Assembly (NCBI RefSeq): GCF_001577835.2
Contig: NC_029526.1
Span: forward strand, 6,611,761-6,675,760
Source: Coturnix japonica
Taxonomy: Eukaryota > Chordata > Aves > Galliformes > Phasianidae
Reading direction: 5' to 3'
DNA length: 64,000 nt
Under the pieces are notes generated by a model that was not told where the DNA came from, searched no databases, and worked only from the letters and a program-made list of their open reading frames with translations. Shown here piece by piece: positions 1 through 42,789 of the stretch. Within the stretch, counting starts at the first letter, position 1. Each line of letters begins with the position of its first letter. A program made the position numbers and the translations under genes.

Positions 1-696
1 AATAGGCCACAAGATGTTATATCTTTTCCTATTTTTGTATATTGCTTTGTGCAAATATTTTATTGCTAATGTATTGCTTTGTGAAGTGTTACAGTGATGC
101 TGTTACAAAACAAAAAAAGTCTTCTCAGTGCTGTGTTAATTGCAGGATGAAATTTGCTTAAAGTAGAAAAAAAAAATCTTTTTAACCATACTAAAGGTAA
201 CTGATATGAGAGTTATAATAAGAAATAGGGGTTCCTTGTATAACCTCTATCACTGCTCAAATAATGAATCTCTAGATGCCTTAAGACAAATATATCACTG
301 TATCTGCAACAACATCTTTCAGCCAACAGTCAACAAGTATTGGAAATTGGAAATACAAAATGATTTTATCTTCTAATAATTGTGTTTCACATGGCATGGT
401 TTTAAATCATATGAGCAAGGGTGACTTGAGGCAGAATGTCTTATAAAGGACATTTTGGGAAGCAGTGACATTACCTAAGATGTTGCTCTGTGCCATCTTG
501 CTTTAGAAGTATGCCTTTTTGTAAAAGTAGGGAGAGATCAAAAAAAAGTGGAGGGGAAAAAAAAAGCAGAAGTAACAAAAAAATTAAAGTCGATTGTTGT
601 AAATACCCATTTTACAGGGTCTCAACTTATGAGGTTAGAGAAACCCAGTGAAAATTAAACACCCTTGAGTGTAACTGTTGTTTTTGTCTTTTTCAG
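1..696 (+). other. MYLK3: Intron of MYLK3 upstream of the first visible exon
   Basis: The window opens inside the gene. This AT-rich stretch carries no exon I can recognise and ends in a pyrimidine-rich acceptor (tttttcag) at 696. The exons coding the N-terminal part of the protein lie off the left edge. A few A-runs near 170 and 540-580 are the only low-complexity features. Confidence 0.7.
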
Positions 697-14057
<13,361 letters not shown>

Positions 14058-15401
14058 GGTTGTACGAAGCAGCTGTCACACTTGAAGATGGATGTGAAAC
14101 CATAGAAGAAGAATTCAGTATCTTCAATAATTTCTATTCTGTATATAATGTCAAGTTTTGCATCTGTCGTTATCATATATCGTGTTAGTGCTCCCAAAAT
14201 GTTTCTAAGCAGAGGCACTAAAATGACTTAGGAAAACAGATTATACCTTGTTTTGTTCTCGCAAGCTTCTAGTTGTACAGTGATGAACAAATAGGAAGTT
14301 AGTGGGGCTGACCTCTTCCTGGAGGCTTTATTCTGAAGATCATTGATGGCCAGTTTTTACCAGCAGTTTTCTGGCTTCTCACATCAAGCATGGGATCTCT
14401 AAAGACCTTCCTCACAACTGCTTTGTACATAAACAGTTTTAGTGGACTGCCACAAGAATTGCATAGTATTTCTCCTCAGGTTTGTTACTGGAGGCAGAAA
14501 GATCAAACTTTTGCTTTTGGGAGTAGATAGATAGGTGAAACTGCTACAGATAATAATTAGGCAGTGGCTGCTGGGCTGTTCTGCAAGTATCTCGTTATGT
14601 CCAGGGAAGATTGCCAGACATTTCATTTCAGGTTTAAAATGTGTAAATGCTTTTCATTGGGTGTGACTACAGTCCTTAGAATTATAATTTTTATTTTGAG
14701 ATATTTTTTCCTTTTCAATGATTGTAATGCATTTCATCTGGAAAGTTGATGTGCAAAACAGATTCTAATGCTGTTCAGTTCCAGAGAAACAGTGTATTGC
14801 CAGACTCTGCCTTTGGCTCAGCTGGGAGGTTGAAACCCTTTTTTTCCCCAACTTGCTCTCAAACATTAGACTTTTCCTTCACAATACTAACAGTTCATGA
14901 TGTCTAAAGAATTGAAGCCACCTACAGTTTCTCATCTAAAGGTGTAACATTATTTATTAGACCTATGGTTTCTATATTCTGTAGAGCTCAATGTAAACTG
15001 AACAGGCTCTTTATTAGTGATACTTTCTGGTTTTCCTAAAACTTGCTTTTCAGTGAAGACATTTAGCTGCTGCCAAGCTCCCATTAACTTATAGACTTTC
15101 ATATCCCTTAAATTAGCAGAAGTGCTGGTTGCTAATAAAGAGGATTTTAAGAATGCCTTACCCTAGCCTAGTTATCTTTTTTCCACTCTAATGCTTTTCG
15201 CTTCTTCTAATTCCTGGATTCTGGACTTGTGCAATTTTTCCACTGTCAAAACAGTGAAAAATGACTGAAATCCATTGAAGTAATCTTTACAATGTATCAC
15301 CTTCTGTGAAGGCCCACTTTTGTTCATATTTTCCTTCCACAGTTTTTCTGCATGGTAAATGTGGTTATATTCTTTGGTCTGTATATTTCTGAACTAATAC
15401 T

Positions 15402-15407
15402 AATAAA
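15402..15407 (+). terminator. MYLK3: Candidate MYLK3 polyadenylation signal AATAAA
   Basis: Canonical hexamer about 1.35 kb after the stop codon in an AT-rich setting (ACTAATAAATTACATC). It is the best candidate by sequence. An upstream TAATAAAG near 15132 is an alternative. Confidence 0.45.
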
Positions 15408-16902
15408 TTACATCATAAAGGAGCAGGCCCGTTCCTCCATTTTGGTTTAAAAAACAAACACGAGAAAGCATCTTTGATTAGGTTGTACAGAATGTGAGAT
15501 CTCACTCCTCTGCCGTGTGTTAGATATTAATGGCAGATGTTTTGTTACAGCTCCTACTGGGGGTTGATTAACAGAGATTTTTCTCTGCACACCACACATT
15601 TGTTTGGAGTCCATTGCACAACAGTTACTGCTATGCTTTGGGACTCTCATCAGATATGAAATTGGCTTTTGCTATTAAAAGGTGACTAGAATTTATTTTT
15701 TTGTGTGTGTGCTTAAATTACACTGTGAGATGCAGTGAAAGCTAAATTGCTATTAAGCTTCAACTTACCACTCACTGTGTAGTACTTCCTCTATTTTTGT
15801 AAGAGGGTAATACATAGGGCTGTTCTCTGCTGTCTTGTATTTCCACTCCATCTTCTACAAAGAGAGAATGTGTCTGCCTCGCTCTTTTGTTCTTAACAGA
15901 AATCTTTTCAGCTTCTGTAGTCACGTAATTCTGCAGTACAGTGAAAACCATCTCTGCAGCCTCGTGGGATATTTCGTAATGTCCTGCATGGTCTACAAAA
16001 AGCTAAAAGAACATCCTACACATGGTGTGCAACACACTGGAACAGTGAGTATGGGGGAAAAAGAAAACAAGTAGCCCCATAGGGTAATAGCTAAAGCTAA
16101 AATCAGCTGTGTGTATCCCTGGTGTTATCAGTGTCACCCAGGTAAGCAAGGAACACACTAAGCAGTGAGGTATTTGACAGACCATTAAAATACTGCTGAG
16201 AAGCTCAGATGAGAGCACTGTTTCAAATCTAAGTGCTCAGACAGGAGTTGTTTTCCTTCATACAAATAGGGAGTTTCTGGGTTGTTTTGAAATGATGGTG
16301 TATGGAAGTTAACTTGTTTGTACAACTCAAGACAAAACAAGAAATGGGCATCAGAATTGGACTGATTTTATTATAGTAATGCAAGTCCCAGACTTCTAAA
16401 AGTTGTCATTTTCTTTCAAAAACAGTTCAAGTCACAGTCTGGATAGGTGGGATGAAAGTATAGGATGATAGAAGTTGCCTCTAAGACCTGTGGGTCAGGG
16501 CACTCTTCAGTTGAAACTTATGCTCCTAACATACAAAAAAGAAGTCTGTGTCCCAGCATCCACTGTTTGAAATCCTTGTTCCCTGGGTATCTTCCACAGA
16601 TGAGTCCTCCTGTCTTATTTTACATAACAAGCATGTGTGTAAAAATGCATGTCTTAATCCAGAGCTTTTCCCTCTGATTTATTGTTTCTTGGAACAGCTG
16701 GGCCCCCTTACATACACAAGAGACTTCAGTCCTACACAGGCATAAAAATTATGGTGAATAAGTATATGGTGGTTTTATTTTTAAATAGTCAGTCTTGAAT
16801 TCATCGGTTGTTTTTGCTGTTTAACAAGGCACCATTAGTCTCTTCCTATTCTTTTTCACTGATTACTGCCAGCCTAGAGGCACAAGGACACATGACTTAA
16901 CA

Positions 16903-16908
16903 TTTATT
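16903..16908 (-). terminator. ORC6: Candidate ORC6 polyadenylation signal (minus strand)
   Basis: TTTATT on the plus strand reads AATAAA on the minus strand, about 255 bp past the ORC6 stop. Other minus-strand hexamers lie at 16774-16779 and 16678-16683, so the functional one cannot be decided from sequence alone. Confidence 0.4.
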
Positions 16909-17162
16909 CTCATTTAACATTGTACTGGAGCATCACCTGCTTCTTGTAGAAAGAAAAATGAATCTATCCTGCCACCTAATGCTACATCTGCTCAAGTACC
17001 AGCCTGGCAAATAATTAAACATCCTCTTGAAAAAAAAACCTCAATTGTCACTTACTAAAAATAACATTTAAAAACAAGCTCAAAAGATAAAATTAGCTGA
17101 ATACCAGCCAGAAATCACTTCTATGCTACAGGAATTGTTAAGGGCAAAAAGGACTGTTAACA

Positions 17163-20100
17163 TTATGAGCAAGCAGTAGTGATATTACAAGGTGGCACTG
17201 TAGAAGCAGTACCACTATTTGTCTCTTGTGCCTTAGCAGCGTTTTCCAGGATTCTCCTTTTCCATTCTTCATAGTCTTGCTTTGTTTCAGTCTTTGGCTG
17301 TTCACATGGAATCTCATCATCATAATCTTCAGAACCTATGTTTAAATAAAAAAGGGTAAGTCCGTGGTGGGCCATCACCAGCCATGTGCTGCAGGGAATA
17401 ACCAGCCAGTGTACAGAGATCAGCCTGTTCATGTATAGAGACCATTACTGCATAATCTTAACTCTGTGGTTTCCTTCTATGCCCACCTCCTACGACTGTC
17501 ACCTTTCCACTTTTCTAGTTGAGTGTAAGAGTTGTTTTTAACTCTACAAGGACTACTCAGTACAATAAACACGGTCCTTTTGCTGTGTTTAATTAGTCCT
17601 CTTATTATAGCAGATCGCAGAATGGCTTAAGTTGCTGTCAACCAATTCTTACTGCTTATTATACAGTCAAAATACCACTAAGCAGCAGCAAAGCCCCAGA
17701 CTACCATGATAGTTTTAGTTCACAGCTAAACATAACTTACCTTCTTTCTCACACTGCTCCAGGTCAGTCTGCAGGGTTTCAGATGTCTCTGCAGCTAATG
17801 AAATATCATCTTCTAGACAACAAACAAACAAAAAAGTTGCTTTACTGTCTGAATGATGTGGGGGTCCCAGTGATGTCGTTTTATGCCCAATTCTTTACTG
17901 CAGTGATGCCTTCCCACAGTGCCCTCCCTCAGTGATGTGTTCTTCCTTCCAGGTTGCTGCCTATTGTGTTAGCACAGCTGCTTGTGCAGCCGGTTAGTGA
18001 ATGGGCTTAACTGACTGACCTGGCTGGAAAACAGTTCAGCAGGCAAGTGGTGTTTCCTAGTCCAAAAGGTTCTCTATTAAAGACTGATTGCCAAGCTCTA
18101 TGTGTAGAGGTGCCAGCACCCTGCAAGGGTTACAAGGATTGGCTGGCTGCTTTACCTACTGCTGTTGTTATGTGTGTAACCATAGCAATCAGTTATGTTC
18201 ATACCAAATTACACATTGCTACCATTCTTGATTATTCATGAGGCATTCTCCATTAATGATTCCCCCTTCTATACCATTTCCATAACTGCTTTGTATTACA
18301 CCTCACCTGGTAAAGGAAATATGAAGATGAGGTGGAGGAGGGATACTGTCAGTGGGAGAGAGAGAATAAAAATCTGGGAAAGGAAGAAGGAGATAAATAG
18401 GAAGGAGCAAAGATGCAAGGACAGGAAGGAATATATATTTAAATCTTTGTTCTCTGCTAAAGAGTGGGGAGAACTGGAAGTTCAACAGTAGGTGAGTACT
18501 CTCATGTCAGCCTGCTGTATGTAGAGTGATGGTGTAAGGTTAATGGCTGAATTACTACTAGGAGATCAAGGCTTAGCTGTGTGTTAATTCTGCAGTGGAG
18601 GAACGGAAAATGCAGAAACATCAGTCAAAGCAACAGAGGTAGCAAAATGTTAATTTCCATATTATGTTGCTATGTTAACAGGATGAAGAAGACAGGCAAG
18701 GATGAATCCAAAATGCTTTAGTGGTATGGGAGGGAAAAGCTTTTAGCAGCAGAAAATGTAAGGAACAGTGAGCATTACGGGGAGGACAGGTATTTTTGGC
18801 ATTGCCATGTTCTAAACTGTTGTGACTTTTCCAGAAGCGAGGACTGTGACTGGGAACAGGACTGAGGGAAATGCTGCTGATGGGCAGGTTTGGCTGAAAG
18901 GAAGTAGATAAAGTGACCAAAATGAAATCACCAGCAGAAGAGAATAGGGACTCTGTGAGGCTGGATGAGGAGTAAGCTGTATTAAAAAAATAAGACCAAA
19001 AACATACTGCTGAGTTGTTGGCTTATCTTCTCCATCTGAGTGCACAGACGATCAAATATTGCTTTTTTCACTCCAGATACAGCCAGCATCTTAGCTTTGT
19101 CCACTTTCAGCTTCAAGCACCTGTAACAGAAAATTAATTTATCTCTCCAGCAAGTGAGATGACATTTGTTACTCTAGCAATGATGCCTTTGGGAAGGAAG
19201 AGTCAAGATGGATCTGGAAGTGAAGCCCACAGTTAGCGGCAGCTGTTCTTTCACCTCGAGCAGTAACTCACTAAGAAACGTGCAGAACTTTGTGTTCAAT
19301 GTCCAACTCTAATCTACACAGACAAGAGAAGAAAGTTCTGGTTTATTCTGTAAATATTACAACAGTTATACTGGTTTGGTGGACTTCTTCAGCTACTGTC
19401 AGGAATAATATGTCCAAATGGAATTATCTGCTCCATCTATCACACACCAAGACAGACAGATTTCATTTCTTCTAGGACAAGTAATTAAAGATTCTCTTCT
19501 GTACTAATATTTTTGTCCCCCCCTGAAAACAAATGCAATGTAGGCTGGAGATTTCCTCGTATAAGGGTTCTTGTGTAGAGATGTCTCCAGTTCCAGGAGT
19601 ATGGATGCAGAATGTGCCTTTAGCACGTCTTAAAGAGCCCTTAGTCATGCTGAATCAATCAGTTGCTTACGCTGTATGCACTATTTCTGTTGAATATCTT
19701 ACTAGGTATCTAAGCATGTAAAATGCCCCTCATGCTGTACTCACCTGCAGGCAGTGAATAGCGCGGCTGTTATAAATAGTGGTTTTGAGAAATCAAGGTC
19801 CATTTGCTGTGCTTCAGGGAGGCTGGATTCATACCTAAAGAACAACAGAGCAATAGCTGTATGATTCAATGGAGGCAAATGCAACTTCTGGAACTAATTT
19901 GCCACATGGTACCCAGCAGCCAATGAGATACCTCAGTCCTTTGTAACCTAGTGCTGCTGCTGGCTCAGAGGAGCAAAACAGAGCAGGGATTAGAGGGTTT
20001 GAGTTCTATCTTAGTCCTCACCTCTGCAGGATTCCTGACGCCGCGTTCACCGCCTCCGTGCAGCAGAACTGCACCGCCAGCTCGCGCATCCCCAGCCGGG

Positions 20101-20698
20101 CGTTCAGCCCCAGCAAACACTCCAGGGCCCTCATGGAGCTCTGGTACGCGGTCTTGTTCAATCCGGACAGTTGAATAAAAGAGTTCTGTCACGGATAAAG
20201 GACAGACAGGCGGGTAAGCGAAGCTCCTCGTGGGCACAGCACCCAGCGATAGGCCCGGCCTGGCGCTCACCTTGTGTGCGGGCTGCTTGGCGCTCCGAGC
20301 CGCCAGCTCCAGGCACATCACGGCGAGGCCGGTGGCGGGGACGTGCGCGGTGAGCGCCGAGCACCGCACGTGTGACAGCCGCAGGAACTCCTCGGCCTTC
20401 CTGCAACGAGCGTGGCGCAGTGCTTAAGGACGCCGCGGTGCAACACCGGAGACCCCGGGTTCGAATCCCCCCTGTGGCACAAGTGGTAGAAGTGCCGCTC
20501 TGCAGCACAGAGGCTCGAATCCCGGGGGTTGGACTCGATGATCTCTCAGGTCCCTTCCAACCCGCACAGCACCGTGATACTATGACTCTATGATGAACAC
20601 ACCTCCCCTCGGCTCTCCCGGTTCCCGCGGTACCTGACGACTCGTGTCTCCCCGACCCCCAGCCGCTCCGCCATGTCCCGCACCGCTCCCCGCTCCAT
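17163..20698 (-). CDS. ORC6: Origin recognition complex subunit 6
   Basis: Smallest ORC subunit; helps load MCM at replication origins in the nucleus and has a role in cytokinesis. Coding exons (5' to 3' on minus): 20698-20634, 20400-20271, 20185-20022, 19834-19745, 19120-19008, 17812-17741, 17335-17163. Total 268 aa (human 252), all GT-AG and in frame. The chosen start (CAT 20696-20698, A at -3, G at +4) aligns residue for residue with human ORC6 through R22. Landmarks: KAEEFLRLS and LAVMCLELAA in the N-terminal TFIIB-like cyclin fold; IQLSGLNKTAYQS; SGVKKAIFDRLC; and C-terminal QDYEEWKRRILENAAKAQ. The Tyr of that motif (Y233) matches human Y232, mutated in Meier-Gorlin syndrome. The protein runs about 15 residues longer than human, ending in a Thr/Ser-rich tail. 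Intron 1 is only 233 bp and is mostly a SINE. Confidence 0.95.
20405..20596 (+). mobile_element. Composite SINE: two tRNA-like heads plus CR1-type 3' tail
   Basis: Head 1 (about 20409-20470) has an A-box-like TGGCGCAGTGCTTAAGG at 20413-20429 and a perfect B box GGTTCGAATCC at 20458-20468. Head 2 (about 20471-20526) has TGGCACAAGTGGTAG from 20475 and a one-mismatch B box GGCTCGAATCC at 20512-20522. From 20527 follows a CR1 3' end, GGTTGGACTCGATGATCTCT, closing with 8-bp-type tail units (ATACTATG, ACTCTATG) near 20577-20592. Avian SINEs mobilised by CR1 through a shared 3' tail are known (for example in zebra finch). The dimeric head is what I read here. I cannot recall whether this exact family has a name. 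No clear target-site duplication, which is usual for CR1-mobilised copies. It lies antisense in ORC6 intron 1. Confidence 0.8.
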
Positions 20699-20962
20699 CC
20701 TCCCGCTCTCTCTTCCCGCTCGTTCTACCCGCGCCGCGCGGCTCCCGACCCGCCACACAGCTCGCCGGCTGACAGGTCCGTCCGGCTGTCAATCATCTCC
20801 ATAGAGCCAATCAACCCGCAGTAACGCTTTTCCTCGCCGCCAGCCAATGGAAAGGCGGTTGCGCGACGGAGGGGCGGGGCGGCGGGGGCGGCGCAGTCAC
20901 ATGACGGCGCGCGGTGCAGCGGGGTGGTGCTGCTGGGGGCGGCTCGTGGCGGCAGCGCGACC
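20699..20962. promoter_or_regulatory. Divergent (bidirectional) promoter of ORC6 and VPS35
   Basis: Only 264 bp separate the two start codons, inside a CpG island. Visible sites: CCAAT boxes at 20807-20811 and 20844-20848 (NF-Y type, 37 bp apart), a GC box GGGGCGGGGC at 20871-20880 (Sp1 type), and an E-box at 20896-20905. I see no TATA box. The layout is typical of head-to-head housekeeping gene pairs. Factor assignments come from motifs only. Confidence 0.8.
20896..20905. promoter_or_regulatory. GTCACATGAC E-box (CLEAR/M-box-like)
   Basis: Differs by one base from the palindromic CLEAR element GTCACGTGAC bound by TFEB/MITF-family and USF factors. It lies 58 bp upstream of the VPS35 ATG. This suits an endolysosomal trafficking gene, but binding is inference. 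Confidence 0.45.
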
Positions 20963-40814
<19,852 letters not shown>

Positions 40815-41481
40815 AGAAGAACCGCACTGTACTTATTTCTTTTCATTTACATACCGTATGTTTGTTTTTTTTTTAAGATAGATTCATAGATTGTGCCTTT
40901 CGGAAATGTCAAGTTAACATTCATTTGCTCAGTCTGGCACTTCAAAGGCTTGTGTTTAGTACTCTAACGAATTTGAGAGGTTGGACCAGCAACTACAGGT
41001 TTCATCAGTTAGCATGAATGAATCTTTATTTGGAATCTATGTGACATGGTAGGGCTTTTCTGTTTTTGACTTCTCTTGTCTGTTTGCTGTTGCTTCTGTG
41101 GCACTAGAGTTCTAAACTGGCAGTGACTGTCATCTGAAACTGTGATCCTTACAGAGCATCAGACTTCTGCGATTATTGTAATGCAAGTGAAGACTAAGTG
41201 TAATGTTTTTCCCTAAAAACTAGAATATATTAATGCATGTTTGGAGAGTTTTAAAATACCATGTTCAAAAACAAAAGTTATATTTTGCATATTAAGGCTC
41301 TGTGACATTCAGTGAGAGCCAGTTCTGTGCACAGGGCGTATTTATCAAAATAATTTTGTTCCAAATAGTATAAAAATAGAGAAATTGCAATCTATATAGA
41401 TATGTATAACCTTCGTTACTGTAAATTTAGGGGAAAATGCATTACACAAATTCAGTATCATGATTTTTGCACCAGTGAAAC

Positions 41482-41487
41482 AATAAA
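41482..41487 (+). terminator. VPS35: VPS35 polyadenylation signal AATAAA
   Basis: Canonical hexamer 670 bp after the stop, followed about 20 bp later by a U/GU-rich stretch (TGTTGTTTTGTCTGTT), the usual downstream element. This gives a 3' UTR of roughly 0.7 kb. Confidence 0.75.
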
Positions 41488-41505
41488 ATTGCTATTAACA
41501 CCTGT

Positions 41506-42789
41506 TGTTTTGTCTGTTCAGAGCCCACTTTGAACCTAGTACTGCCTTCTGATAAAAAGCAAAGGGACTTCTGCTTTGAAGGGACAAAAAAACAAAGGCA
41601 TGGTTAACCAGGATGAACTAAAGAGGGTGTTAGCTGTCCTGATGTAGAAAACTGTCATCCAAAACCAATTTCTGCTGGAAGGTGCCTGTTCACACCTCAG
41701 AGTGCTTTTCTGACTTGGGAGTGGTGGAAAATCCTACTAGATTCTAGTTCTGTGCTAAACAGATGTGTGGTAATTAAATGAAGAAGCTGTAGAAATTTGA
41801 GTGGTAGAACAATTTCCAATGGTATGTGAAGACTGATCTAGTTGTAGATTAATGCCATTTGCTGAAAACTCTGTTGAAATGTTGCTTCTTTACCTTAACT
41901 GATGGCAGTGTTCTAAAGCTACCTGACTGAGCTTCCTCACTTCTTGAGTTGGTCACTGTTATTAAAATGGTATAAGCTTCATTGGATGAGGAAGTTAGAC
42001 TTTGCTGGGTTGTCTAATAATTTAGTGTCACTGCTTGTTTTTGAAAATGATAAATATTATCCTAGGAAACCTAAGATTACAGAGAAGATAAGAATTAGGT
42101 GGTTGCTTTGCTGGTTTGGAGGTGGAGGAGGAATGAAAGGAATCTAATGGCCTCATTTGCTTTTTGGTGTAACTAAAGAACTTCTGAATGCCATTACTCG
42201 TATTTGTTGATGCTGTCCTTTGTTTAAGAAAAAACTTAAAGCAGATTCTTTGTTACAAATAATCCATAGTAAAATGTGATTTTCATGTTCATGTAGATAC
42301 ACTCATATGATTGGAATACACCCTCTTATCCTAGAATATTTGGGAAACTAAGTTTAATTCTTAAGGTAACTTATAACTCAGGAATTACTTTTTAATAATA
42401 GTTGTGTGGTTTCAGCTGTAGTTCTGTTAATGTTATAAGCCAGTGCTTATTTCTATATGCTCTTGGTTAAGATGACAGTTGTAACTCTTTCATGGTTTGT
42501 AATTACCTTTATTGAAATTTTACAAAATGAACTTCATCATTTGTGAACTTTAAGATCAGATGTGCAAACATGCTTTATGGCAGCAGCAGTGGTTGACTGT
42601 GGCTGTTCAATAGCTATGAATTGTCCTCAGAAGTAAGTGTCTTTTAAACTGTAGAAAATATTAATGAAGGTGGAAACAAATTACCTTTTCCACCCATGTC
42701 AGTGCTCCTTTATTGGTACAGTTGTTCAGCTGTTCTGGTAACCTGACTGTTCTGGTACCTCTTGTTCTAAGCTTTTTCTGGGTACCGTT
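41506..42789. other. Intergenic DNA downstream of VPS35
   Basis: AT-rich unique sequence. I recognise no exon or transposon. On the minus strand at about 42570-42600, ACAGTCAACC then CATAAAGCATG could be a remnant of the TM7 NPxxY region of the receptor pseudogene next door, but the match is weak. Confidence 0.5.

Larger units (their letters stand above)
14058..17162. other. Convergent 3' flanks of MYLK3 and ORC6
   Basis: Three kilobases between the MYLK3 stop (+) and the ORC6 stop (-). The left part is presumably MYLK3 3' UTR up to about 15.42 kb, where an AATAAA lies. The right few hundred bases are presumably ORC6 3' UTR. No further coding exon, RNA gene or clear transposon was recognised. 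Confidence 0.6.

Noticed and set aside
17612-17630. CGCAGAATGGCTTAAGTTG resembling the start of a minus-strand CR1
   Set aside because: The match is about 19 bases and stops abruptly; chance or an unrecognisable scrap.
20409-20526. Functional tRNA genes
   Set aside because: The two heads have A and B boxes but lack a convincing full cloverleaf (acceptor stem and anticodon arm do not pair properly), and they run into a CR1 tail. A SINE explains them.
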